A stretch of 64,000 bases of DNA from Neorhizobium galegae (GTDB lineage Bacteria > Pseudomonadota > Alphaproteobacteria > Rhizobiales > Rhizobiaceae): positions 248,001 to 312,000 of the forward strand of contig NZ_JAGIPG010000003.1 in NCBI RefSeq assembly GCF_017877055.1, given 5' to 3'. Positions 7,744-16,043 of the stretch are shown here, piece after piece. The notes beneath the pieces were generated by a model. It was given only the letters and a program-made list of their open reading frames with translations, was not told where the DNA came from and did not search any database. A program made the translations under genes and the position numbers. The first letter of the stretch is position 1. The number at the start of each line of letters is the position of its first letter.

Positions 7744-8667
7744 ATGTCCCGACCGAACCATTCTCCCGTGGAGCGCCGCACGCAGTTCCGCTGGCATTCA
7801 GAGCGGCTCCTGCCGTACTGGCTGCTTGCACCGGCTGTCGTGGTGACCGTCGTCATCGTCTTCATGCCGATGGTGCAGGCTGTCTTCACGAGCTTCTATG
7901 ACCTGATCCTCTTTCGCCCCAATGCCAGCAAGTTCGTCGGCTTCGGCAACTACGTTAAGCTGTTCAACGATCCCGTCTTCTGGACGGCGTTGTGGAACAC
8001 CATCATCTGGATTGGATTGACGGTACCATTGCAGATGGGGCTCGGGCTTGTCGCTGCTTTGCTTCTCAATCGTGAGTTTCCCTGGCGCGGTCTGGCGCGG
8101 GCGCTCATCATCATCCCCTGGGCGCTGCCGAGCGTTGTCATCGCGCTGATGTGGCGTTGGATCTACGATCCGAATACGGGCGTGCTCAACGATATCCTCA
8201 TCTACCTGTCGATTGTCCAGTCCGCAGTTCCGTGGCTCGCCGATCCCGAAGTGGCGATCTACGCGATTATCGCCACCCTGACCTGGCAGGGGTTCCCCTT
8301 CTTCGCGGTGATGATCCTTGCCGGTCTTCAGGGTATTCCGCGCAGTCAATATGAAGCGGCATCGATCGATGGCGCTTCCACCTGGCGGCAATTCGTCCAT
8401 GTCACGCTGCCGGGTATCGCGCCGGTGCTGGCGACCGCCGGTTTGCTGCGGGTAATCTGGGTCGCCAATTCCATGGACGTCATCTTCGTCATGACCGGAG
8501 GCGGTCCGGGTTACGCCACGCACACCCTGCCGCTCTATGCCTTCATCAAGGCGCGCCAGAACCTCGATTTCGGATATGGCACTGCGATCGCCGTCACCTT
8601 CACCATCCTGCTCGGCGCCTTCGTGGTGCTTTATCTCTCCCGTACGATGCGTGAGGTGGAACGATGA
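7744..8667 (+). CDS. Sugar ABC transporter permease (MalF type)
   Basis: 307-residue inner-membrane subunit. It has an N-terminal helix (YWLLAPAVVVTVVIVFMPM) after about 28 polar residues, the MalF-like FVGFGNYVKLF, and about six helices in all. The EAA loop EAASIDGASTWRQFVHVTLPG near residue 212 engages the ATPase. The ATG at 7744 is preferred over a GTG at 7705, which would add 13 residues not typical of the family. It ends in an ATGA overlap with the second permease. Confidence 0.9.
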   Translation: MSRPNHSPVERRTQFRWHSERLLPYWLLAPAVVVTVVIVFMPMVQAVFTSFYDLILFRPNASKFVGFGNYVKLFNDPVFWTALWNTIIWIGLTVPLQMGLGLVAALLLNREFPWRGLARALIIIPWALPSVVIALMWRWIYDPNTGVLNDILIYLSIVQSAVPWLADPEVAIYAIIATLTWQGFPFFAVMILAGLQGIPRSQYEAASIDGASTWRQFVHVTLPGIAPVLATAGLLRVIWVANSMDVIFVMTGGGPGYATHTLPLYAFIKARQNLDFGYGTAIAVTFTILLGAFVVLYLSRTMREVER

Positions 8668-9494
8668 AACAGAGCGCCCTTCGCCGGATCATCACCACCG
8701 ACCTTCCGGTCCTGCTGATTGTCCTCTTCGCCATGGCGCCCTTCGCCTGGATGATACTGACATCACTGACGCCGACCGCAGTATTGAGTGCTACGGGAGT
8801 GTCGCTTTCGCCGCTCGGATGGAGCCTCGACAATTACGTGCGGCTCATCGAGCAGACATCCTTCCTCAAGAACATGCTGGACAGCCTGATCATCGCCGCC
8901 GGCACAGTTGTCGTCGGCCTGATCGTCTCCGTCACGGCGGCCTATGCCTTCTCGCGCTTCCGTTTTCCGGGCCGCAAGCTGTTGATGCTGCAGTTCCTTC
9001 TGATCAACATGTTCCCGATCGTGCTGCTCATCCTGCCCCTCTTCGTGCTGATGCGCCGCTTCAACATCCTCGACACCCATTTCGGCCTGATCCTCGCCAA
9101 CGCGACGGTGGCGATCCCCTTCGCGGTGTGGATGCTGACAAGCTATATCGGCGCCATTCCGAAAAGCCTCGACGAAGCGGCGATGACCGACGGATGTTCG
9201 CGCCTGACGGCGCTGCGCAAGATAGTCCTGCCACTGACCATGCCGGGCATCATCTCGACCGGCATCTACATCTTCATCACCGCCTGGAACGAATATCTCT
9301 ATGCGCTGACGCTCGGCGGGCGGAACGTGCGCCCGGTCACGGTCGCGATCCAGACGCTGATCGGCGAATACCAGATCGAATGGGGCCTGCTGGCGGCAGG
9401 CGCAGTGGTCGGCGCAATGCCCGCGACCATTCTTTTCCTTCTCGTGCAGCGACGGCTGATTGGCGGGCTGACCCAGGGCGCGGTCAAGGGATGA
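8664..9494 (+). CDS. Sugar ABC transporter permease (MalG type)
   Basis: 276-residue partner permease. It has a first helix at about 12-32 (LPVLLIVLFAMAPFAWMIL), the typical MalG segment ending in LDNYVRLIE, then five further helices. Its EAA loop is EAAMTDGCSRLTALRKIVLPL near residue 172, and TAWNEYLYALTL follows. It overlaps the upstream permease gene by 4 bases, so the two form the heterodimeric channel powered by the ATPase at 3625-4698. Confidence 0.92.
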   Translation: MKQSALRRIITTDLPVLLIVLFAMAPFAWMILTSLTPTAVLSATGVSLSPLGWSLDNYVRLIEQTSFLKNMLDSLIIAAGTVVVGLIVSVTAAYAFSRFRFPGRKLLMLQFLLINMFPIVLLILPLFVLMRRFNILDTHFGLILANATVAIPFAVWMLTSYIGAIPKSLDEAAMTDGCSRLTALRKIVLPLTMPGIISTGIYIFITAWNEYLYALTLGGRNVRPVTVAIQTLIGEYQIEWGLLAAGAVVGAMPATILFLLVQRRLIGGLTQGAVKG

Positions 9495-9549
9495 GGGCAA
9501 GGAATGATCGGCGTAGCCGACGAAACGGAATGTAAAAGAGGACGATACG

Positions 9550-10431
9550 ATGAACCCCATCGGGTTGATTTCCATGCAGTATGCCAGGCCCTTCACGGCC
9601 GAGCATTTTCCGCTGTTTGCAAAGATGCGTCAGCACGGTTTTGACTTCGTGGAGCTTCTGGTCCCGGAAGCTGGCGAACTCGACATCAGGGAAACGAAGA
9701 AAGCGCTCGACGATGCCGGTCTCGGCGTCGTGCTCGCAGCCCGCGTCAACCTCCAGCGTAACCTTGCGTCGGCCGATGGCGAAGCCCATCGCGCTGGTGT
9801 CGAATACCTGAAATACACCGCCGATTGCGCGGCAGGCCTCGGTTCGAAGATCGTCGGCGGGCCGCTGACAGGCAATCCTCTCGTGTTTGCCGGCCGTGCC
9901 CCGCAGCCGGTCGACGAGGCCGAACGGCTGGCCCGCAAGGAGCGTTGCGTCAAAGGCCTGAGGCAAGCCGGAGACCACGCCGCCAAAATGGGTGTTTTGC
10001 TGGCCGTCGAGCCGCTCAACCGCTTCGAAAGCGACGTTCTCTGCACCACGCAGCAAGCAATAGAACTGCTGGATGCCGTCGATCACCCAGCCGTCAAGCT
10101 GATGCTCGACACCTTTCACATGCACATGGAGGAAAGCTCGATCGCCGAGGCCATCCGGCTCGCCGGTGACCGGCTGGTGCATTTCCAGGCCAATGAAAAC
10201 CACCGCGGCTTCCCAGGCACGGGTTCCACCGATTGGGTCGATGTCTGCAGGGCGTTGCACGAGATCGGCTACAAGGGGCCGGTTTCGCTGGAACCGTTCC
10301 GGCGCAATGACGACCGCTTCGGGGTACCGTTTGCCCAATGGCGTCCGCCGCACGAGGATGAGAGCGATCGCCTCGCGGCTTCGAGTGCATTCATGAAATC
10401 CCACCTCCTGCTTACGGAATATCGTCGATGA
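9550..10431 (+). CDS. Sugar isomerase/epimerase, D-psicose 3-epimerase-like TIM barrel
   Basis: 293-residue AP-endonuclease-2-like TIM barrel. The four metal-binding and catalytic positions of the ketose 3-epimerase group are visible: Glu in AVEPLNRFES near 154, Asp in LMLDTFHMHMEE near 187, His in VHFQANE near 213 and Glu in SLEPF near 248. VEPLNRFE together with DTFHM closely resembles D-tagatose/D-psicose 3-epimerases. It probably interconverts keto-sugars (or keto forms of an oxidised sugar) from the imported substrate. The start has RBS AGAGGA 7-8 bases upstream. The next gene overlaps by 4 bases, so it is paired with the dehydrogenase. Confidence 0.85.
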   Translation: MNPIGLISMQYARPFTAEHFPLFAKMRQHGFDFVELLVPEAGELDIRETKKALDDAGLGVVLAARVNLQRNLASADGEAHRAGVEYLKYTADCAAGLGSKIVGGPLTGNPLVFAGRAPQPVDEAERLARKERCVKGLRQAGDHAAKMGVLLAVEPLNRFESDVLCTTQQAIELLDAVDHPAVKLMLDTFHMHMEESSIAEAIRLAGDRLVHFQANENHRGFPGTGSTDWVDVCRALHEIGYKGPVSLEPFRRNDDRFGVPFAQWRPPHEDESDRLAASSAFMKSHLLLTEYRR

Positions 10432-11423
10432 CCTTGAAAATCGGTTGGATCGGTTGCGGCGTTCACGCAACCCAAATGCTGCTTCCCCAACTCGTGCGCC
10501 ATGACGTCGAAATCGTTGCGCTGTGCGATATCGACGGCAAACGCCTGAAGGACGCCGGCCGGCAATTCGGCGTTGCCAACCTGACGACGGACGCGCAAAC
10601 CCTGCTTTCGACCCGCGGCATCGATGCGGTCGGGATGGCCGTCGGCCCGGATCAGCATCTCGCCTTCGGCAAGGCGGCGCTCGAACGGGGCTTGTCTGTC
10701 TTCATGGAAAAGCCACCATCGGGTTCCGCCGCCGGGGCGCGGGAGCTTCTGGCCGCTTCGGAAAAGGCGAAGAAGCCGCTGCTGCTCGGCTTCATGAAGC
10801 GCTATTCGATCGGCAACCGCATGGCGGCGAATATCGTGAAGTCCGGCCGCTTCGGGGACGTGCTCGGGCTGACCGGTTATTATATGACGGCACCGGGCTA
10901 TTTTGCCGGCAATGTCGATTACACCGGCTTTTTCCTGCATCACTGCGTTCACTACATGGATTTGGCGTCCTTCCTCGTGTCGCCAGTTCGTTCGATCTCG
11001 ACGCGCAAGGTGGAAAAAACTCCGGGCCGGTTGCTCTTCCATGTCGCCTTTGAGTTCGAATGCGGAGCGATCGGCAACATCGCCATGGGTACGATCCAGT
11101 CGCGCGGCACGCCGGTCGAGCGGATCGAGCTGATGGGCGACCATCAGCGTATCGAGGTGGAGGACGTGATCGAAATCCGCTGGCATCGCAATCCGCCCTT
11201 CAAGATTGATGACCTGGGTGCAACGCTGAAGGAGGACTGCGACACGCTGGCGTGGAAGCCGAACTTCACCGCTGCAGCCAACGAGGATCCGAAGGGTTAC
11301 CATTCGTTGCTGGCCGATGTGGTACCCGCGCTCGCGGGGGCGACGACACCCGCGCCGTCGATTACCGATGGCGTTGTTGCCATGGAACGCCTGGAAACGC
11401 TCCGGCGCGAACTCGCCCTCTGA
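10428..11423 (+). CDS. Gfo/Idh/MocA family NAD(P)-dependent oxidoreductase
   Basis: 331-residue sugar dehydrogenase-like enzyme. It has an N-terminal Rossmann fold with the nucleotide loop GWIGCGVHA at residues 6-14, Asp of CDID near 37 (suggesting NAD preference), the conserved EKPPS motif near 95, and a C-terminal alpha/beta domain with FFLHHCVHYMDLAS around the substrate pocket. Together with the epimerase it could carry out an oxidation-epimerisation-reduction sequence on the imported sugar, as known for inositol and 3-keto-sugar pathways; the reaction here is inferred only. It is the last gene of the operon, and a strong hairpin follows at 11566-11593. Confidence 0.88.
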   Translation: MTLKIGWIGCGVHATQMLLPQLVRHDVEIVALCDIDGKRLKDAGRQFGVANLTTDAQTLLSTRGIDAVGMAVGPDQHLAFGKAALERGLSVFMEKPPSGSAAGARELLAASEKAKKPLLLGFMKRYSIGNRMAANIVKSGRFGDVLGLTGYYMTAPGYFAGNVDYTGFFLHHCVHYMDLASFLVSPVRSISTRKVEKTPGRLLFHVAFEFECGAIGNIAMGTIQSRGTPVERIELMGDHQRIEVEDVIEIRWHRNPPFKIDDLGATLKEDCDTLAWKPNFTAAANEDPKGYHSLLADVVPALAGATTPAPSITDGVVAMERLETLRRELAL

Positions 11424-11565
11424 GAAATCCGGCCCCGGCCAACGCCTGTGAAGGAAGTCGGAGTCGCCAGACTGGCAGCCGTCCAGAGGATACGTCGGTC
11501 CCGGTTTGCCGTCGCCAGGCATGTTTTCCGCTACTTCATGAATACTGGCAGTCATGGCGCAATCT

Positions 11566-11593
11566 GGATCCTGCGGGCTTGCCCGCAGGATCC
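11566..11593. terminator. Perfect 13-bp hairpin, likely bidirectional terminator
   Basis: GGATCCTGCGGGC and GCCCGCAGGATCC are exact reverse complements separated by only TT. The hairpin lies between the plus-strand oxidoreductase (stop 11423) and the converging minus-strand yciF remnant (stop 11616), where termination of both transcripts is expected. Neither side has a T tract, so it is not a textbook intrinsic terminator. Confidence 0.5.
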
Positions 11594-11615
11594 ACTGGTC
11601 AACGAACGGCCTTGG

Positions 11616-11996
11616 TCAGATTTTTGCGCGTTCGCCCGCTTCCTTGAGCGAGGCGAACTTCATCGTCACGCTATGCAGATTGTCGTCCAGCCATTTGGCC
11701 ATGGCGATCTCTTCCTCGAGATTGCTTTTCAGCGCCGGCGCCAGTCCCGGAAAGCCGCCATGTTCGGCGATGGTGATAAGCGACTTGTAGGCGGCGATCT
11801 CGTAATTCTCGAAAGCGAAGTTGGCCAGCGAGTTCTTGATGATTTCGTCGCCGGCGATGCTGTGTCCCATCGCCGCCAGGCTGCCGGTGAGGGACAATGC
11901 CATGTCCTTCAAGCTCGAATGATCTTCCGCAAGGCTCTTGAGAACGTCCTCGATCCTGGCGATCTGACCCTGCGTCGGGCGATGGTTCCAGGGCGC
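11616..11996 (-). pseudogene. 5'-truncated yciF/DUF892 ferritin-like gene remnant
   Basis: The frame encodes the C-terminal two thirds of a YciF-type DUF892 protein: TQGQIARIEDVLKSLAED, then LAAMGHSIAGDEIIKNS, FAFENYEIAAYKSL and a final EEEIAMAKWLDDNL helix. Intact family members have about 165 residues and start with a helix carrying the first iron-ligand residues. Here that part is gone, and the frame runs directly into the aconitase stop codon at 11997. There is no start codon before the homology. An internal ATG at 11912 lacks a ribosome site and would give only 98 residues. The gene appears to have been cut when the aconitase-containing operon became joined here. Confidence 0.65.
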
Positions 11997-14654
11997 TCAG
12001 GCCCGGAGAGCATCCGGGGATCCTCCGGCACCGGGTGCAGACTTGGCAAGGTAACGCCTAAGGATGAGCGGAAGGATGCCGCCAGCGCGCAGCAGTTCGA
12101 CCTCGGCATTTGTTTCAATTGCAGCCGACGCATTGAATGTCCTGGAAGAGCCGTCGGTTCGCCTGACGGATACCGACACATCGCAGCGCGGAGAAATCAT
12201 GTCCGGTTCAGCCTGGACGGTCAGGACATCGCCGGGGCGGAGTTCGAGCGTCTCCGGCGCCTGATCATGCGCAAGGCGCAGAGGAAGGATGCCCATGCCG
12301 ATCAGGTTCCAGCGGTGAATGCGCTCGAAACTGGAGGCCAGAACCGCCCGCACGCCGAGGAGCGCCGCACCCTTGGCTGCCCAGTCGCGGGACGAGCCCA
12401 TTCCGTATCGCGCGCCAGCGACTATGACGACGGACCTGCCTTCGGCCTTGTAGCGCTGCGCCGCATCCCACAACGGCAGGGATTCCCCCGATCCGGCATG
12501 GATCGTGAAGCCTGGCGCGATATCCGGCGCCAGAAGGTTGCGCACCGCCTTGTTGGTGAACAGGCCGCGGATCATGACCTCCCAGTTTCCGCGCCGCGAG
12601 GAAAAGACGTTGAGATCGCCGGGGTTTTCGCCACGCTCGATGAGATGTCGCCCGGCCTCTGACCGTGCCGGGATCGCACCGGCCGGCGAAATATGGTCGG
12701 TCGTCATGTCGTCGCCGAAAACAAGGATCGGATGGGCCTCGTAGGTGCCGAGCTGGGTCCCTTCGCCGAAGCTCGCAAACGGCGGGCGCCTTATATAGGT
12801 GGAGTTTTCATCCCACGGGAACAGGATGCTCGACGGGGCGGCAAGGTCTTTCCAGGCCGGGCTCGCCTCCGCCGCCTCGTAGGCCGGAGCGAAGTCGCCG
12901 ACACTCGAAGCCTTTGCGAAAAGTCGGTCGATTTCCGCGGCGCTGGGCCAGAGCATCGCGAGCGTCACGGGCGTGCCATCGGCGCAAACGCCGATCGGAT
13001 CGTGGAGGATGTCGATCTCGACGGTTCCGGCGAGCGCGAAAGCTACGACCATCGGCGGCGAGGCGAGGAACCCGGCTTCCAACTGCGCATGAACTCGCCC
13101 TGGGAAGTTCCGGTTCCCGGACAAGACAGCGACGGCGAGTATATTGCGTTCAGCCATCGCGTCTGCGACGGCCTGTGTCAGAGGACCGGAATTGCCGATA
13201 CAGGTCGTGCAGCCGTAACCGACGATGCCGAAGCCGACCGCTTCCAGGTCCTCGAGCAGGCCGGCGCGGACGAGGTAGCGCTCGGCGGTTGGCGATCCCG
13301 GAGCAAGCGAGGTCTTGACCCAATGCGGCGGCCGCAGGCCATAGGCGCGAGCCTTGCGGGCAAGAAGACCGGCGGCCACGAGAAGCCGCGGGTCGGAGGT
13401 GTTCGTGCAGCTGGTGATCGAAGCGATCGCCACCGCTCCGTCGTTTGGTTTACCTTCAACGGCAAGATTTTCCCCGGTCCCCTTTATTTTGCGGATGGCT
13501 GCGCGCGTTTCGCCGACGGCGATCCTGTCCTGCGGGCGGCGGGGGCCTGCAAGGCTGGCTTCAACGCGGCCGAGATTCAACTCGAGCGTCGAACTGTAGC
13601 GGGGATTGGCCTCGGGATCGAACCAGATGCCGGCGCGTTTCGCGTAACATTCGACAAGCCGCGCGTGCGCGTTGCTGCGACCGGTTTGCAAGAGATAGTC
13701 GATCGATCGGCGATCGACCGGGAAATAGCCACTATTGGCACCGAACTCGGGCGCCATATTGGCCACGACCGCGCGGTCGCCGGCGGACAGATTGGTGACG
13801 CCAGGCCCATAGAATTCGACGAACTTGTCCTGGAGATCGATCTGACGCAGCAGATGCGTCACCACGAGCGCGAGGTCGGTGGCCAGAACCCCTTCCTTCA
13901 GCTTTCCGGTCAGGCGAACGCCGACGACGTCGGGCACACGCAGCGTGACCGGCATGGCGAATAGGACGCTCTCCGCTTCAAGGCCACCCACACCCCATGC
14001 CAGAACGCCGATCCCGTTGATCATCGGGGTGTGGCTGTCGGTTCCGATCAAGGTGTCCGGGATGGCCCAAAGCCGGCCATCCCGTTGGTGCGCCGACACG
14101 ACGGTCGCCAGGCGTTCGAGATTGAGCGTGTGCATGATGCCGGTGCCCGGCGGGTGAGCGCAAAAACCGGTGAGCGTATTCGTCGCCCATTTCATGAAGC
14201 TGTAGCGCTCGGCATTGCGCTCATATTCCCGCTTCATATTGTGTTCTGTGGCTCCGGTTGTCCCAAAAGCATCGACCGCCAGCGAGTGATCGGTGGAAAC
14301 GTCGACCGCGACGACGGGATTGAGCAGCGCCGGATCGCCTCCGGCTTCCGCCAGTGCGGAACGCATGCCGGCGATATCGACCAGCGCCGGGCCGCACGTC
14401 GTGTCATGCATCAGGACGCGGTTCGGCAGGAACGGGATTTCGACGTCGCTCCGGCCCGTCTTCAGCCATGCGGCGATGGCGGCCTTGGCCCGTGGTGCAT
14501 CGTCGCCGGCCGTCCTTAGAACGTTCTCCAGCAATATCCTATGGATATACGGCATGCGTGCGAGATCGCCCCCTGCCTCGGCCGGCAGGTCGATCAGATC
14601 ATAGCTCAGGCCGTCGATCTCGATTTTCGCACGCATACCGGTCAGCAATGCCAC
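11997..14654 (-). CDS. Aconitate hydratase family protein (AcnA type)
   Basis: 885-residue [4Fe-4S] dehydratase of AcnA/IRP length. The cluster cysteines are visible in SITSCTNTSDP near 416 and in GYGCTTCIGNSGPL near 482 and 485. AcnA-type segments GTDSHTPMINGIGV, NMAPEFGANSGYFP and, in the C-terminal swivel domain, GARYGMGSSRDWAAKG are also present. The start is either GTG 14654 or ATG 14636; neither has a strong ribosome site. It is the last intact gene of the nine-gene minus-strand operon, which is unusual for a housekeeping TCA-cycle aconitase. It may be a second copy serving the pathway, or act on a related tricarboxylate such as 2-methylisocitrate; the sequence alone does not separate these. 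Confidence 0.9.
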   Translation of the reverse strand: MALLTGMRAKIEIDGLSYDLIDLPAEAGGDLARMPYIHRILLENVLRTAGDDAPRAKAAIAAWLKTGRSDVEIPFLPNRVLMHDTTCGPALVDIAGMRSALAEAGGDPALLNPVVAVDVSTDHSLAVDAFGTTGATEHNMKREYERNAERYSFMKWATNTLTGFCAHPPGTGIMHTLNLERLATVVSAHQRDGRLWAIPDTLIGTDSHTPMINGIGVLAWGVGGLEAESVLFAMPVTLRVPDVVGVRLTGKLKEGVLATDLALVVTHLLRQIDLQDKFVEFYGPGVTNLSAGDRAVVANMAPEFGANSGYFPVDRRSIDYLLQTGRSNAHARLVECYAKRAGIWFDPEANPRYSSTLELNLGRVEASLAGPRRPQDRIAVGETRAAIRKIKGTGENLAVEGKPNDGAVAIASITSCTNTSDPRLLVAAGLLARKARAYGLRPPHWVKTSLAPGSPTAERYLVRAGLLEDLEAVGFGIVGYGCTTCIGNSGPLTQAVADAMAERNILAVAVLSGNRNFPGRVHAQLEAGFLASPPMVVAFALAGTVEIDILHDPIGVCADGTPVTLAMLWPSAAEIDRLFAKASSVGDFAPAYEAAEASPAWKDLAAPSSILFPWDENSTYIRRPPFASFGEGTQLGTYEAHPILVFGDDMTTDHISPAGAIPARSEAGRHLIERGENPGDLNVFSSRRGNWEVMIRGLFTNKAVRNLLAPDIAPGFTIHAGSGESLPLWDAAQRYKAEGRSVVIVAGARYGMGSSRDWAAKGAALLGVRAVLASSFERIHRWNLIGMGILPLRLAHDQAPETLELRPGDVLTVQAEPDMISPRCDVSVSVRRTDGSSRTFNASAAIETNAEVELLRAGGILPLILRRYLAKSAPGAGGSPDALRA

Positions 14655-14666
14655 CCGCCGTCGCCG

Positions 14667-16001
14667 TTACAACGTCTTCAAACCGGCGGCGATGGCTGAA
14701 AACAGCATATCGATTTCCGTCTCCGAAATGACGAGGGGAGGAGAAAGAACGATGGTGTTCGCCACCGGCCGTACCATCACGCCGCGCTCGAAGCAGAATT
14801 CGTAGACCTTTTTCGCCATGACCTTGCCGCTGGCGACATCTTCGCCGAGTTCGATGCCGGCAAGCAGTCCGAGATTGCGGATATCCACCACGCCAGGCAG
14901 ACCCTTGAGCGAATGGGCCTGCTCCTGCCAGACCGGCTCGATCGTCGCTGCCTTCTCGAACACGCCTTCGTCGAGATAGACGTTCAGCGTCGCCAGTCCC
15001 GCCGCGCAAGCCAGCGGATGACCGGAATAGGTATATCCATGCGAGAACTCCACGGCACCTTGCGGGGCGATTTCCATCAACGTCTCGTAGATTTTGTTGG
15101 AACTGATGACGCCGCCCATCGGCACCGCACCGTTTGTCATGCCCTTGGCGATGGCGATGAGATCGGGAGTAACGCCGAAACGGTCGGCGGCGAACGGCCG
15201 GCCGAGGCGGCCGAAGCCGGTGACCACTTCGTCGAAGATCAGCAGAATGCCGTGGCGCGTGCAGATTTTCCTCAGCCGTTCGAGGTAGCCAACCGGCGGG
15301 ATCAGCACGCCCGTCGAGGCGGCAATCGGCTCGACGATCACCGCCGCGACCGTCGATGGATCGAAGGTCTGCAACATCTGTTCGAGCGCGTCGGCGATCT
15401 CCGCGCCGTGGTCCGGCTGGCCGCGGCTGAAGGCATTGCGGGCGGGATCATGCGTATGGGGCATGTGGGCCGCACCCGGCAAAAGCATGCCGAACTGCTT
15501 CTTGTGCGGTCCCATTCCTGCCGCTGAAAGCCCTCCGAAACCGACGCCGTGATAACCGCGCTGGCGACCGACGATGCGCTGCCGCTGTCCTTCCCCGCGC
15601 GCATGATGATAGGCGAGGGCAAGCTTGAGCGCCGTATCGGTGGCCTCCGACCCGGAATTGGTGAAGAAGACGTGATCCAGCCCTTCGGGCGCGACGGCTG
15701 TCAGCCGGCTGGCATATTCGAAGGCGAGAGGATGACCGAGCCCGAACGAGGAGGCGAAATCAAGCTGCGCGGCCTGTTTCTGGATCGCCTCGACGATTTT
15801 TGGATGCCCATGCCCTGCGTTCACGCACCAGAGGCCGGCGATCCCGTCCAGAAGGCGGTGGCCGTCGCTCATGTGGTAGTACATGCCCGACGCGCCGGTG
15901 ATGATCTGCGGCTTCTTCTTGAAGTCCCGGTTGACCGTGAAAGGCATCCAGTAGGATTCGAGCGAATTGGCGTTGAGCTGCTGCATGTGCATTGCTTTCA
16001 T
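14667..16001 (-). CDS. Class III omega-amino acid:pyruvate aminotransferase
   Basis: 444-residue PLP enzyme of fold type I. LYS286 in AIAKGMTNGAVPMGG is the Schiff-base lysine, DEV at 257-259 contacts the pyridine nitrogen, and the N-terminal LESYWMPFTVNRDFK plus GLWCVNAGHGHP is typical of beta-alanine/omega-amino-acid:pyruvate transaminases. It probably removes the terminal amine of a diamine or omega-amino acid, using pyruvate. It lies between the M20 hydrolase and aconitase genes in the nine-gene operon, 12 bases before the aconitase start. Together with the ornithine transaminase this makes two transaminases in one operon, suggesting a substrate with two amino groups. Confidence 0.88.
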   Translation of the reverse strand: MKAMHMQQLNANSLESYWMPFTVNRDFKKKPQIITGASGMYYHMSDGHRLLDGIAGLWCVNAGHGHPKIVEAIQKQAAQLDFASSFGLGHPLAFEYASRLTAVAPEGLDHVFFTNSGSEATDTALKLALAYHHARGEGQRQRIVGRQRGYHGVGFGGLSAAGMGPHKKQFGMLLPGAAHMPHTHDPARNAFSRGQPDHGAEIADALEQMLQTFDPSTVAAVIVEPIAASTGVLIPPVGYLERLRKICTRHGILLIFDEVVTGFGRLGRPFAADRFGVTPDLIAIAKGMTNGAVPMGGVISSNKIYETLMEIAPQGAVEFSHGYTYSGHPLACAAGLATLNVYLDEGVFEKAATIEPVWQEQAHSLKGLPGVVDIRNLGLLAGIELGEDVASGKVMAKKVYEFCFERGVMVRPVANTIVLSPPLVISETEIDMLFSAIAAGLKTL

Positions 16002-16043
16002 TCTTCGATCAGATGAAGTCGGTCTTCTTGAGGATCTGCGCAG

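Noticed and set aside
8537..9535. Plus-strand 332-codon frame overlapping both permeases
   Set aside because: It is in another frame of the permease genes and encodes a Pro/Arg/His-rich chain; the MalF and MalG products explain the region.
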